Below, one piece after another: positions 43,713 to 53,142 of a DNA stretch of 64,000 bases. The DNA is from Prevotella ihumii (GTDB lineage: Bacteria > Bacteroidota > Bacteroidia > Bacteroidales > Bacteroidaceae): positions 1,633,714 through 1,697,713 of the forward strand of contig NZ_LT706987.1 of NCBI RefSeq assembly GCF_900155655.1. Direction: 5' to 3'. Within the stretch, counting starts at the first letter, position 1, and the number at the start of each line of letters is the position of its first letter. The notes under the pieces are model-generated. The model was not told the DNA's origin and did not search any database. It saw only the letters and a list, made by a program, of their open reading frames with translations. The position numbers and the translations under genes are program-made.

Positions 43713-45416
43713 TTATAATTTTGCTTCTACAATCTTCATTATCTCTGCTTCAGCCTCATTCGCCATCTTGATAAGCTCGTTAGCTTCTGCAACGAGCTTA
43801 TCAGCAGTTTCACGGTCTTTTAGTCCTGAAGCGTTAATCTTAACGTTCAAGCCTGCACCCAATACTGCCGCACGAGCTGCCAATACGCCAACGCCTGCAT
43901 CAGAAACACTATTAGGATTGCCCTCTTCAGCCATAGCCTTGCAAAGTTCGAATACCTTAGCTGAAGCCTGCATTGTGTGCAAAGGCACTTCGGTGGCAAA
44001 CAAGGTTGCAGCCTGAATAGCAGCAGAGCGAGCTGCCTTTTCTTCGTCTGTACCCTTTGGCAAACCGAATGCTTCCATAATGCGGTTGAAAGCCTCTGTG
44101 TCTTCGTCAACGAGTACCATCAATTCTGCTTGAAGCTTTTGTCCCTTGTCTGCCCAGTTGCTAAACTCTTCCCAACGAGCGTCCCAACCTGCCTTGTGGC
44201 TTGAAAGGTTGGCAACCATTGTACCGAGTGCAGCACCTAACGCACCCATATAAGCTGAGATAGTACCACCACCAGGAGCTGGAGATTCGCGTGATGTTTC
44301 TTCTGCAAAGCCCTTTACTGTAAGGTCAATGAGCTTAGCACTCTTATCTTCGTCTTCCAAGAGATATTCGATAACCTTTTCACGTGGATTGAATTCCTTC
44401 AAATCGTCCAAGCCCATTGACTTGATAGCAATTTGCAAAATGTCAGCTTCAGGAATACCAGTAGAACGATTTTGCTTTTTCAGGAAGTACTTACCTGCAT
44501 CTACCAATGTACGCTTAGGTATCAAACCTACGATTTCAGTACCTGTAACACGGATACCACGATTTTGTGCGCAACGGCATACTTCGTCAAATGCAACGTG
44601 CAATGGAGTTACATTGATGTCGGTAATGTTCATTGAAACCTGTGCAATGCCATATTCATCGATGTACCAACCGATAGCCTTTGTGCTTTTCAATGTGCCA
44701 GGAATATAGATGTTCTTGCCATTTTCGTCCTTCATAATCTTGCCTACTGGTGAACCGCCTTCACGTTGTGGGCGACCCTTTTCGCGTACGTCGAATGCAA
44801 TAGCATTAGCACGGCGAGTAGAAGTAGTATTCAAGTTGAAGTTGGTAGCAATCAAGAAATCGCGAGCACCTACTGCTGTACAACCTGTGCGAGCTACACC
44901 TTCGTCCCACGCACGAGCACCAAAGTCAGGAGCTTCAGCTTCAACAGTCATTCTTTCTTGCAATCCTTCGTATTCACCCTTACGGCAAATAGCGAGGTTC
45001 TTACGTTCAGGAGTTCTTGCAGCTGCTTCGTAGCAGTAGCAAGGTACTTGTAATTCAGTAGCAATGCGCTCTGCCAACTTGCGTGCCAATTCTGCACACT
45101 CTTCAAGTGTGATGCCTGCCACAGGGATTAATGGGCAAACGTCAGTAGCACCCATACGTGGGTGAGCACCGTGGTGCTGGCGCATATCAATAAGTTGAGC
45201 AGCTTTCTTTACACAGCGGAAAGCAGCTTCAACAACAACATCTGGAGTGCCAACAAATGTGATAACAGTGCGGTTTGTAGCTTCACCCGGGTCAACGTCT
45301 AAGAGCTTAATGCCTTTTACAGCTTCAATCTCGTCAGTAACTTGCTTAATAATCTCCTTGTTACGTCCCTCACTAATGTTAGGAACACACTCAACGATTT
45401 GTTTTTCTTGTACCAT
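43713..45416 (-). CDS. ftcD: Bifunctional formimidoyltransferase / cyclodeaminase
   Basis: The product is 567 aa. The N-terminal transferase half (1-330) begins IVECVPNISEGRNKEIIKQV and has HHGAHPRMGATDVCPLIPV. The C-terminal cyclodeaminase half (about 355-567) has SPAPGGGTISAYMGALGAALGTMVANLS. It transfers the formimino group of formiminoglutamate to tetrahydrofolate and deaminates it. This fusion is the form known from mammals and some Bacteroidetes. It is the first gene of the operon. Confidence 0.95.
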   Translation of the reverse strand: MVQEKQIVECVPNISEGRNKEIIKQVTDEIEAVKGIKLLDVDPGEATNRTVITFVGTPDVVVEAAFRCVKKAAQLIDMRQHHGAHPRMGATDVCPLIPVAGITLEECAELARKLAERIATELQVPCYCYEAAARTPERKNLAICRKGEYEGLQERMTVEAEAPDFGARAWDEGVARTGCTAVGARDFLIATNFNLNTTSTRRANAIAFDVREKGRPQREGGSPVGKIMKDENGKNIYIPGTLKSTKAIGWYIDEYGIAQVSMNITDINVTPLHVAFDEVCRCAQNRGIRVTGTEIVGLIPKRTLVDAGKYFLKKQNRSTGIPEADILQIAIKSMGLDDLKEFNPREKVIEYLLEDEDKSAKLIDLTVKGFAEETSRESPAPGGGTISAYMGALGAALGTMVANLSSHKAGWDARWEEFSNWADKGQKLQAELMVLVDEDTEAFNRIMEAFGLPKGTDEEKAARSAAIQAATLFATEVPLHTMQASAKVFELCKAMAEEGNPNSVSDAGVGVLAARAAVLGAGLNVKINASGLKDRETADKLVAEANELIKMANEAEAEIMKIVEAKL

Positions 45417-45679
45417 TTTATATTATATGTTTCTAAATTTAAGCTTTAGTTTATTTTGGTGTAAAAGTAGTCAATCGGCACAACATATCAAAATATTTCA
45501 TATTAAACTATTTAAATAAGGTGTCGAATTTCAGAATTTCTTACTTTTTCTCAGTTTATAGATACACTTCCCATAGTATATTTTTCAACTCTTGTATAGT
45601 TTAGTTCTTCTTTACCACTTTTTCCTTACACTCGTTTAGTTTATAGTGTCAAAACAATTGTGTTCAACAAATTGCACTG

Positions 45680-45711
45680 CAAAGGTACAACATATAAAAA
45701 GCGAAGCCAAA
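45680..45711 (-). promoter_or_regulatory. Promoter of the ftcD-hut operon
   Basis: On the minus strand TTTG (45711-45708) is followed after 20 nt by TACCTTTG (45687-45680). It leaves a leader of about 255 nt before ftcD, AT-rich and without an obvious known riboswitch. Confidence 0.7.
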
Positions 45712-45824
45712 AAAAATGATAATTTTCTTTTGATAAATATCAATTTCAGCTTATCACTAACAATAGTTTGATTTTACTAAGAAATAGAATAAAATAGAGA
45801 AAAACTGATTTTTTAAAATAATTA

Positions 45825-47601
45825 GTAACTACTCAGTACCCCTATGGTAAATCCATCAGAGAGTAATCCGAAGTGTTAAAACTAACCGCTCCAAATAGTA
45901 AACGAACGGCTGCCCGAGAGGATGGGAAATACCTTTTGATGGTAGCAAAAGTACGCTTATTCGCCTATGTATCAGTGTCTTGTATCTATTTTCGGAGACT
46001 CAACATAGTCCCCTACACGCCTTGGGGTAGGCTTTGTTAAAAGTCGCCATATTACATTTAACAGTCTGTATCTCAACTGTTTAAGTTTTCTAATACTCTT
46101 GCAGGAAATGAATTTACGTAGTATATTTGCAGCGTGAATGAGCAAGTGACAGACAAGGCAGATGTACTCCAGACGATAGAAAACAGATTTGCTTCGTTGG
46201 AGAAGAAGGTATCCGACCAGGATACCGAAATAAGCCGTCTCAACCGTCTCGTAAACCAGAAGGATAAAACCATACGGGATCTGAGGCAACGCCTGTCAAA
46301 GTATGAGGAACCACCAAAGGACAGTAGCAACAGTAGTATTCCGCCCACCCAAGACTCAATAGGAAACCAGATTGTTCGTCACACTAAGTCGCTCAGGAAG
46401 AAGAGCGACAGGAAGACAGGCGGTCAGCCCGGGCATGAGGGGCATTTCCTTGAGACCAATGAAGATCCAGATTTTATTGTCCACCACCATCCTGATGATG
46501 TGTGCGAGTGTTGTGGCGAGTCACTCGCTGATGTGGAGGCCGAGGTGATTGGCAAGTCGCAGGTTGTCGACATTCCCTCCATACAACCCACCACTACGGA
46601 GCACGTGCTGCTCGGCAAACGCTGCAAATGCGGGCACACGAACAAGTGCAGAGCCTCAAAGAAGTATACCAGCCGCATTTCATACGGCCCTAATCTAAAC
46701 GCCATAATTGCTTACTTCGGACATTCCCAGTACATCCCCTTTGCAAGGCTGTGCGAGATGTTGCGCGATGTATTCCATCTTCATATCAGCCAGGGAACGG
46801 TGCAGAACATACTGACCCGGATGGGAAAGAAATCGGAGAATGCCTATAGGGAAATACGCGACCGTATCGAAGAGGCCGAAGTCGCTGGCGCCGACGAGAC
46901 TGGGCTGTACGTCGGTGGGGAGCACCATTGGGCATGGGTCTTCCAGAACGACAATCTCACCTATCTCTTCCAGGACAAATCCCGCGGCAAGGCCGCAACG
47001 AGGAAGCATTTCCCCAACGACCTTCCTGATGTCACGCTCGTGACGGACAGGCACAGTACCTATTTCAGGCTGAACGTCAAAGGACATCAGGTATGCATTG
47101 CGCATCTATTGAGGAACATACAATATCTCACAGACCTGGATAAGAACCAGACATGGTCAACGAGACTTACGGAGTTGTTGCAGGATGCGATTCACCTAAG
47201 GAAAAGCAAGACGATGGAGAAAGTCAAAAAGGCTGCAGCCGGTTTCTACGAAAGGCTCGACAGACTGCTTGAAGAAAGCACCAATCACTTACACAAGGAC
47301 TTCAACGCCTTGAAAAAAGGACTCTACAAATGCCATGACTACATCTTCACCTTCCTCACCGATAAGCGAGTTCCATATGACAACAATGCCAGTGAGAGAG
47401 GCGTGAGGAACATAAAAGTCAAGCAGAAAGTAAGTGGTTGCTTCAGAACAGACGCTGGTGCTAACATCTACATGAAACTGCATTCGGTGACTGACACCGC
47501 CAAGAAAAACGGCAATTCCAAATTTGACGTACTGCTCGCCCTTGCTAATTTGCAAGGGTAAAGGCAGCATACCTATTTCTATAGGGGTACTGAGTAGTTA
47601 C
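45825..47601 (+). mobile_element. Complete IS66-family insertion sequence
   Basis: Terminal repeats of 21 bp beginning GTAACTACTCAGTACCCC (45825-45845, inverse at 47581-47601) bound one transposase gene. The flanks are a perfect 8-bp duplication AATAATTA (45817-45824 and 47602-47609), as expected for IS66. The single-ORF layout without tnpA and tnpB is the ISBst12-like subgroup. Intact ends and duplication suggest recent insertion. Confidence 0.95.
46134..47561 (+). CDS. IS66-family transposase (single-ORF type)
   Basis: The product is 475 aa from a GTG. It has an N-terminal coiled coil (about 8-60), a linker with SSIPPTQD, a zinc-finger region (CECCGESLAD, KRCKCGHTNKC), and a DDE domain: GADETGLYVGG (first D), VTDRHSTYF (second D) and DNNASERGVRNIKVKQKVSGCFRTDAGA (E). 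A TATATTTG box (46122-46129) lies only 4 bp before the GTG, so the true start or promoter is uncertain. Confidence 0.93.
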   Translation: MNEQVTDKADVLQTIENRFASLEKKVSDQDTEISRLNRLVNQKDKTIRDLRQRLSKYEEPPKDSSNSSIPPTQDSIGNQIVRHTKSLRKKSDRKTGGQPGHEGHFLETNEDPDFIVHHHPDDVCECCGESLADVEAEVIGKSQVVDIPSIQPTTTEHVLLGKRCKCGHTNKCRASKKYTSRISYGPNLNAIIAYFGHSQYIPFARLCEMLRDVFHLHISQGTVQNILTRMGKKSENAYREIRDRIEEAEVAGADETGLYVGGEHHWAWVFQNDNLTYLFQDKSRGKAATRKHFPNDLPDVTLVTDRHSTYFRLNVKGHQVCIAHLLRNIQYLTDLDKNQTWSTRLTELLQDAIHLRKSKTMEKVKKAAAGFYERLDRLLEESTNHLHKDFNALKKGLYKCHDYIFTFLTDKRVPYDNNASERGVRNIKVKQKVSGCFRTDAGANIYMKLHSVTDTAKKNGNSKFDVLLALANLQG

Positions 47602-47610
47602 AATAATTAT

Positions 47611-47642
47611 TTTGTGCTCTTAAAAAATGTTTTGTATATTTG
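47611..47642 (+). promoter_or_regulatory. Promoter of the Omp28-like gene, abutting the IS66 insertion
   Basis: TTTG (47611-47614), 20 nt, then TATATTTG (47635-47642). The upstream box begins one base after the IS66 target duplication ends. Confidence 0.7.
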
Positions 47643-47757
47643 CAGTGACTGAAGAAGATATGACAAAAAGAGCTAATTATTAGAGAGATAAATCGCATAA
47701 GCTCTACGATAAAAATAACATAAGATTGACTAATATACATATTAAAACCCTACGATT

Positions 47758-49140
47758 ATGAAGAAAACATTTATCTTATCTGCACTCCTATTGTCTGGAA
47801 TTTGGGCAAATGGACATTGTGCTACTATTAGCAATGGCATGAATAGCCAAAGCGAAATGAAGCAAACTTATAGTGAAACACGTATTGGATTGAGCAATCT
47901 GAGTTGTGATGCTAAGGGAACATCTGGTGGTAAACTTAACTTTAAGCTCGATATCAGTGTAGACCGCACTGCTTATAATAGTAAAGCATGGTTGGAGTTT
48001 GATATAGATGGTAAACCAATCGACTATGATGAAATTTCATTGAGCAACTATTATTACAATCATGGTTATTCATTCTCACTTGCTTTGCCTGCAACTTTGA
48101 CAGATGGAACCAAGACGCTTAAGGTAAAAGTGTATTCTATTGATGGTTACGAACCCTATTCTGAAGTAGCGTGTTCAGCTCAGTTTACCGTTGGCAACAG
48201 CGGTGGTGGCGGTGGTGAAGACCCTGTAAAACCTGTTGACCCAGACAACGAACCTGATGTAGACAGTCATGGTAATAAGACTTTTAAGAAGCGTCAGTAC
48301 CACTTGTTAGAACTCTTTACTGCAACTTGGTGTCGTAATTGTCCTGCTGCTGCAAGCAAGATTGCTGCTGCAGAGGCGCGGTATGGCGATTTGGCTGTAG
48401 CTGCTTTCCACGGCGACGATCAGTTGGTATTCACCTATACTAACTATATGAAGTCTGTTTTTGGTCTTGATGGTTATCCAAGCATTAACTACAACCGTGA
48501 TTATAAAGATTTTAAAAACAGCAGAATTCCTTATTCCTACTATGATGACAATAGCAATGGACAAGTGTTGCACAACAACATTGTAAAGTCGGCTATGCCT
48601 TCAGTAGTGTCAATTGCAATTGCGCCAAAGTATGATTCGTATTACAAAACGCTTTCAATGGACGTTAATATGAGCTGTTCAAGTTTCATAGACGAATATC
48701 TTAACAATCCTGCACTCTATGTGCTCCTCGTTGAAGACATTGGTCGCTACAAGTGGACAGTACGTGCTATGTTGAGCCCAGACAATAGCAATGCTGCTTT
48801 CTATGGCAACCCTATCAAGTTTAATAAAAGAAAGGCTAAGTTGAGTTTTAAAACACAATTGGCTTCAGATTGGAAGGCTGATAATATGCGTATCATAGCT
48901 TTCGTTGGTGAGCGCATTACAAGCAATAAATTGACTTCTGCGCCACGTGTAACCAACTGTGAAATGGTAGACTTGACAGGTCCTGGTACACCTACTGCTA
49001 TTCAGAATGTTAATGCAAGCGGCTCATTGCAAGAGATAGCACGTTACAACCTTAAAGGCGAACGCCTAAGTATTCCTGTTAAGGGTATCAATATCGTGAA
49101 GTATGCTGACGGAAGCATACGTAAAGAAATTGTGAAGTAA
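47758..49140 (+). CDS. Omp28-like thioredoxin-fold protein with type IX sorting domain
   Basis: The product is 460 aa: signal peptide (1-22), a beta-sandwich domain (about 40-145), a Gly/Pro linker (GGGGGEDPVKPVDPDNEPD), and a thioredoxin-like domain from about 175 with LLELFTATWCRNCPAA (CxxC). The end, from TAIQNVNASG with RYNLKGERLSIPVKGINIVK to KEIVK, looks like a Prevotella-type C-terminal sorting domain. It is probably exported through the type IX system (see porQ) and may act in thiol exchange at the surface. Confidence 0.82.
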   Translation: MKKTFILSALLLSGIWANGHCATISNGMNSQSEMKQTYSETRIGLSNLSCDAKGTSGGKLNFKLDISVDRTAYNSKAWLEFDIDGKPIDYDEISLSNYYYNHGYSFSLALPATLTDGTKTLKVKVYSIDGYEPYSEVACSAQFTVGNSGGGGGEDPVKPVDPDNEPDVDSHGNKTFKKRQYHLLELFTATWCRNCPAAASKIAAAEARYGDLAVAAFHGDDQLVFTYTNYMKSVFGLDGYPSINYNRDYKDFKNSRIPYSYYDDNSNGQVLHNNIVKSAMPSVVSIAIAPKYDSYYKTLSMDVNMSCSSFIDEYLNNPALYVLLVEDIGRYKWTVRAMLSPDNSNAAFYGNPIKFNKRKAKLSFKTQLASDWKADNMRIIAFVGERITSNKLTSAPRVTNCEMVDLTGPGTPTAIQNVNASGSLQEIARYNLKGERLSIPVKGINIVKYADGSIRKEIVK

Positions 49141-49190
49141 AGAATTGTAAAAGGCAAATAGTAAATATTAGGTTTAACATTAGATGATGA

Positions 49191-49247
49191 GATTGCAATA
49201 CCAACTGTCTTGACGAGGCATACAAGACAGTGTGTTGCAATCTTTTT
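49191..49247 (+). terminator. Terminator after the Omp28-like gene
   Basis: GATTGCAATACCAACTGTCTTG pairs with CAAGACAGTGTGTTGCAATC (one bulge region) and is followed by seven T. Confidence 0.85.
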
Positions 49248-49315
49248 TTGTGCTTGTATTAGGATAAGTTATTAGGACGAAAAGTTTGGAGAGAGGGTAT
49301 ATGGTGAGCTAAGAA

Positions 49316-49666
49316 TTGGGCGAAAGAAGGATAAAAAACAAAATTGTGGATTATTTGAACAGTTTTTCAACCTTAAACCCAAATCGCTCGTCGGACCAGT
49401 CGGACTTGTCTGACACGTCTGACTGGTCCGACTGGTCCGACGAGCGATTTGGGTTTAAGCCAATAGATTATCCTCATTATGTGAGCAACACAGAGATGGT
49501 AGACCTTCTCCAAACCCCTACGGGCATAACCTCTGTGGGTGAGAAGATTGCGCCAAAGGAGATGGAACGTTATGATTTGCAAGGCGAACGACTAAACGTT
49601 CCTACACGGGGTATCAATATTGTGCGTTATTCGGATGGAACTATACGTAAAGAAATAGTGAAGTAG
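49316..49666 (+). pseudogene. Chimeric ORF: hairpin element plus duplicated type IX sorting domain
   Basis: The reading frame encodes 116 aa. Residues about 19-49 are translated from a hairpin element and give repeated SDx triplets. The rest (SNTEMVDL to GTIRKEIVK) is clearly related to the C-terminal 60-70 residues of the Omp28-like protein just upstream. It has no signal peptide. It is best read as the surviving 3' end of a duplicated gene whose 5' part was lost, not as a working gene. Confidence 0.75.
49373..49458. repeat. Long-hairpin element, type C, perfect 33-bp arms (C10)
   Basis: Arms 49373-49405 and 49426-49458 are exact inverse copies, starting TTAAACCCAAATCGCTCGTC. The loop is 20 nt. 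The GTCYGACNN minisatellite runs through the stem and loop. Confidence 0.93.
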
Positions 49667-49724
49667 GGGAGCATTTGCTTGATAATAAATTTATGTTTAG
49701 TTGATATATAAAAAGGTGAAGCCG

Positions 49725-50387
49725 TTAGTACAGCTTCACCTTTATTTGTTTATTCTCCGCTTTGGGTTTACCTTCTTTGTCCATTCGTTGCATCAACCAC
49801 GCCCCTTTGTTGAGCAAACTCAACTTCATTATGTTGCTTTTGGCTGCGGTAGATTGGTTTGTCTTGGGCTTTCTACCAGCCTTTACTTCCTCTTCGAGTG
49901 TCTTTGCTTGTTCAAACATTGGCCACCGCTTGCGAATATATGCCAATTGGGTGGCTGCCTCTTTACGGTTGTCGGTCATATATAGACAGTAAGCACGATT
50001 AAACCAATACTCTTGGTTGTCGGGATTGATGTCTAATGCCTTTGTATATGCCTCTATTGCGTTCGGAAACTTCTCTTCACGAATACAAGTCATACCATAT
50101 AGCTCGAAAATATCAGCTATATAAGGTTGCAAAGCTAAAGCCTTCACACACGCATCGTCAGCCCCTTTGTAGTCTTCAAGGTGATATTTGGCAAGTGCCA
50201 TCAGATACCACGCCTCGTAAAGTTTAGGTTTGAGCGACACTATGCGGTGGAATATCTGCATCGACGCTACGTATGCACCTGCGTCCAACGAATTTCTACC
50301 TTCCTCCATCAATCGTTTGATGTTGTATTGAGCAAAGGAAGGCAATGTGAGGGATAAGAGTAGGACAATCGTAAGGTGACGCAACAT
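49725..50387 (-). CDS. TPR-repeat protein, exported
   Basis: The product is 220 aa with a signal peptide (1-19, PSFAQ). About four tetratricopeptide repeats span 28-165 (for example AWYLMALAKYHLEDYKGADDACVKALALQP and NAIEAYTKALDINPDN). A basic tail follows. It is a periplasmic protein-protein interaction module of unknown partner. It follows def by 13 bp. Confidence 0.82.
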   Translation of the reverse strand: MLRHLTIVLLLSLTLPSFAQYNIKRLMEEGRNSLDAGAYVASMQIFHRIVSLKPKLYEAWYLMALAKYHLEDYKGADDACVKALALQPYIADIFELYGMTCIREEKFPNAIEAYTKALDINPDNQEYWFNRAYCLYMTDNRKEAATQLAYIRKRWPMFEQAKTLEEEVKAGRKPKTNQSTAAKSNIMKLSLLNKGAWLMQRMDKEGKPKAENKQIKVKLY

Positions 50388-50400
50388 GATGCAATGGACT

Positions 50401-50961
50401 TTACTTTGTGGCAGGTTTCACCTTGTAGCGACAGTTGAAACGCCCTGTACTAAGTTGCTTCATCTTCTTTGCAATCATCTGTCTGCGGAAAGGAGAGATG
50501 CGGTCGGTGAATACTTTACCTTCAATATGGTCGAACTCGTGTTGGATAACGCGTGCCAAATAACCATCAATCCATTCGTCGTGTGCCTCTAAGTTTTCGT
50601 CCACATATTGCACGTGAATACGCTTTGGGCGTGTCACCTTTTCATGAATACCTGGCAAAGACAAGCAACCCTCTTCTAAAGTTTCTGTTTCGCTATCGTC
50701 CACTTCAATTATGTGACCGTTAATAAAGGCGTGACGGAAGTCTTTGTACTCTGGAAAGCTGTCAGAGATGACGTCTAAGTCGATGACAACCAAACGTATG
50801 GCTTTACCGATTTGAGGTGCTGCAAGTCCAATGCCATCACTGGCAGTGCAAGTTTCGAACATATCTTGTATCAGCTCTTGTAGATTAGGGTAGTCCAATG
50901 GAATATCTTCAGCTACTTTGCGCAACACAGGTTGTCCAAGTGTATAAATTGGTAATATCAT
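50401..50961 (-). CDS. def: Peptide deformylase
   Basis: The product is 186 aa. The three metal and catalytic motifs are present: DGIGLAAPQIG, EEGCLSLP and VIQHEFDHIEG. It removes the formyl group from nascent proteins. It lies 43 bp after ruvX in a minus-strand operon. Confidence 0.97.
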   Translation of the reverse strand: MILPIYTLGQPVLRKVAEDIPLDYPNLQELIQDMFETCTASDGIGLAAPQIGKAIRLVVIDLDVISDSFPEYKDFRHAFINGHIIEVDDSETETLEEGCLSLPGIHEKVTRPKRIHVQYVDENLEAHDEWIDGYLARVIQHEFDHIEGKVFTDRISPFRRQMIAKKMKQLSTGRFNCRYKVKPATK

Positions 50962-51004
50962 TTCTTTTGTTTTTTGCTTTATAAAATCAAGGAAGTATAA
51001 TGCT

Positions 51005-51424
51005 TTAAAGACCTTTTGAACGCATATAGTCCTGTAGAATAATCGTTGCAGATACTTCGTCTACCAATCCCTTGTCCTCTCTACGTGTCTTTTTCTTCAC
51101 GCCACCAGCCATAATAGCTTGATGTGCCAAAGCCGAAGTAAAGCGTTCGTCGTAATACTCGATGGGTATAGCAGGCATAGCCTTGCGCCATCTGTTTACA
51201 AATTGCTCCACTCGTACAAGGTTTTCGCTTGGTAGTCCGTTGAGCTGTGTGGGCTTTCCGATTACGATACGTTCCACTCCTTCACGCTGAACATAGTCTT
51301 TTAGGAAATCGAAGAGGTCAGATGTGGCAACAGTCACCAATCCATTGGCAATAATTTGCAATGGATCGGTGACTGCTAAACCTGTTCTTTTCTTTCCGTA
51401 GTCTACTGAAAGTATTCTGCCCAT
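51005..51424 (-). CDS. ruvX: Holliday junction resolvase-like protein (YqgF)
   Basis: The product is 139 aa with an RNase H-like fold: RILSVDYGKKRTGLAVTDP (catalytic D), IVIGKPTQLNG, IEYYDERFTSALA (E) and KGLVDEVSATIILQDYM (D). Its E. coli homologue acts in 16S rRNA 5' maturation. The ATG overlaps the SPOR gene stop by one base (TAATG). Confidence 0.95.
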   Translation of the reverse strand: MGRILSVDYGKKRTGLAVTDPLQIIANGLVTVATSDLFDFLKDYVQREGVERIVIGKPTQLNGLPSENLVRVEQFVNRWRKAMPAIPIEYYDERFTSALAHQAIMAGGVKKKTRREDKGLVDEVSATIILQDYMRSKGL

Positions 51425-51924
51425 TACTTAGAAAGCAACCAAGCGTCAGCATATTGAGCACGCAATTGGTTGCGGCTCTGTACAGCAGAAGCCTTGCTAT
51501 CGAAAGTAGAAGCTACTACGCGATACATATTGTTGCCAGAGTTGTAAGCTATCTGTGCATTGTATCCAGCACCTTTCAAACGTTGTTGCAAACCTTCAGC
51601 ATTAGCCTTAACGCTGAACGAGCCTACTACAACGCTGAACATCTTAAGACCTGCACCATTTACTACTGATACGTTTTCACGACGAACAGTCTCGTTTTCG
51701 TAGTTATCAACAACAGGAGTTTCTACTACGGGTTGAGTCTCTACTGGTGCAACTGTTGGTGTTTCAGTTACTTCAGCTGGAGTTTCTTCCTGCTGTGCAT
51801 AGCCTGAACGTTCTTGCGACTTAGCCTTTTCGTAAGCTTTCTTATATGCACTTTCGCTCGATTTGCAACCTGTAAACGACAAAGCCACACAAGCTACTGC
51901 GCCTAACATCATCAATTTCTTCAT
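51424..51924 (-). CDS. SPOR-domain lipoprotein
   Basis: The product is 166 aa. A lipobox LSFTGC at residues 15-20 precedes a Thr/Pro/Glu-rich linker (45-75). A SPOR domain (about 92-164) includes KMFSVVVGSFSVKANAEGLQQRLKGAGYNAQI. SPOR domains bind denuded peptidoglycan, usually at the division septum. Confidence 0.9.
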   Translation of the reverse strand: MKKLMMLGAVACVALSFTGCKSSESAYKKAYEKAKSQERSGYAQQEETPAEVTETPTVAPVETQPVVETPVVDNYENETVRRENVSVVNGAGLKMFSVVVGSFSVKANAEGLQQRLKGAGYNAQIAYNSGNNMYRVVASTFDSKASAVQSRNQLRAQYADAWLLSK

Positions 51925-52105
51925 AATCCTTTACTCGTTATTTGTTGATATTATATTTTTTATAATTCGTATTTCAATTCTGCGAAGTTACAAATTAAGC
52001 TGCAAACATTCGAAAAATGTCAATCTAAAGTTTGTTAAATAAGGTATTTCCAAATCTTTTAACATAAAATAAATTCCATTTGAACCATAATCAAGAATTT
52101 ATAGT

Positions 52106-52113
52106 TATATTTG
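52106..52113 (+). promoter_or_regulatory. -7 box of the YtxH operon
   Basis: TATATTTG, 44 bp before the start codon at 52157. A TTTG at 52079 is 23 bp upstream, slightly too far. Confidence 0.5.
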
Positions 52114-52156
52114 CGTATTGAACAAATTTAAGTATAACAATTTAAAACAATAGGTT

Positions 52157-52372
52157 ATGAAGACATTAGGTTATATCGGCGCATTCCTCGGTGGCGCAAT
52201 TGCAGGTGCAGCATTAGGACTTTTGATGGCTCCTGAAAAAGGTTCAGAAACACGTACAAAGATTTCTGACGCAGTAGACGACTTCTGCAGCAAGCACGAC
52301 ATTAAGCTCAGCCGTAAAGAAGCTGAAGAGTTTGTTGACGATATTAAGGACGCTGCATCAGACATTCTCTAA
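52157..52372 (+). CDS. YtxH-domain protein
   Basis: The product is 71 aa. It has a glycine-rich hydrophobic N-terminus (IGAFLGGAIAGAALGLLMAPEKGSETR), typical of YtxH/gas-vesicle-like stress proteins, and a charged helical tail. It starts a three-gene unit with a holin-like and an unknown small protein; similar trios in Bacteroidetes are thought to be envelope-stress related, which is inference here. Confidence 0.82.
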   Translation: MKTLGYIGAFLGGAIAGAALGLLMAPEKGSETRTKISDAVDDFCSKHDIKLSRKEAEEFVDDIKDAASDIL

Positions 52373-52383
52373 ACTTTTAGAAG

Positions 52384-52737
52384 ATGTTCTCAAACGACAA
52401 CAACGTAGAGACCATAGGGCAACTCGTTGAAAGGTTGAAACGTTACATCGGGCTTCAGGCAGAATACGTGAAGCTCGATGTGATTGAGAAAGTTGTGCGT
52501 CTACTTACAGTGCTTATTTTAGCTACTGTGTTCGTAGGAACGCTTACTTTAGCCCTCATCTACTTTTCGTTTGCAGCTGCCTTTGCACTACAACAGCTTG
52601 TAGGGTCATTGGTCTTAGGCTTCCTTATTGTTGGTAGTTTCTATTTATTCATTCTTGTTTTGCTCGTATTACTTCGCCACAGACTTATCGAACGTCTGTT
52701 GGTAAAGTTCTTAGCAAGTTTTTTAATGTCAAAGTAA
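52384..52737 (+). CDS. Phage-holin-like / YqjE-type membrane protein
   Basis: The product is 117 aa with an amphipathic N-terminal helix (10-35) and two membrane helices (about 43-70 and 73-97). This is the pattern of the Phage_holin_3_6/YqjE family. There is no endolysin or phage gene nearby, so a lytic function is unlikely. It lies 11 bp after the YtxH gene. Confidence 0.75.
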   Translation: MFSNDNNVETIGQLVERLKRYIGLQAEYVKLDVIEKVVRLLTVLILATVFVGTLTLALIYFSFAAAFALQQLVGSLVLGFLIVGSFYLFILVLLVLLRHRLIERLLVKFLASFLMSK

Positions 52738-52741
52738 GCCT

Positions 52742-53041
52742 ATGTTTAACGATTCAAATGCTAACGAACCAATATACAGAACTTTAAGCGACATTCGTCT
52801 GCGTAAAGCTCAGTTGCTTACAGAAATTACGAAAGAGAGCAATTCGATGAATGTTTTGTGGAGCAGCTTGTTCCAAAAGCCAAACAATTCAGCTACACCT
52901 TCTAAGCGTTTTTCGGGGGTTATGGCTACAGGAGTAGGTGTTGTCGATGCTGTAATCCTTGGTTGGAAATTGTATCGCAAGTTCTCTGGAAAGCCAAAAC
53001 AAAAAGGAATGTTTAGTTTCTTTGGAAAGAAACGGAAATAA
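52742..53041 (+). CDS. Small conserved hypothetical protein
   Basis: The product is 99 aa with a charged helical N-terminus (YRTLSDIRLRKAQLLTEITKES), one hydrophobic segment (GVMATGVGVVDAVILGWKLY) and a very basic C-terminus. It starts 4 bp after the holin-like gene. Probably a membrane-associated partner of the two preceding proteins; function unknown. Confidence 0.7.
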   Translation: MFNDSNANEPIYRTLSDIRLRKAQLLTEITKESNSMNVLWSSLFQKPNNSATPSKRFSGVMATGVGVVDAVILGWKLYRKFSGKPKQKGMFSFFGKKRK

Positions 53042-53142
53042 ATAGTGTAAAAATGAAATAGAAAGATAGTCTTAGCAGACTATAAGGAGATAAGAAAGCG
53101 GAAGACAAGTAACATTGATTTCCGCTTTTTTGTTAATCTTTT

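Noticed and set aside
52384..52737. Holin-like protein as a sign of prophage
   Set aside because: No other phage genes occur; the YtxH/holin-like/small-protein trio is a chromosomal envelope set.
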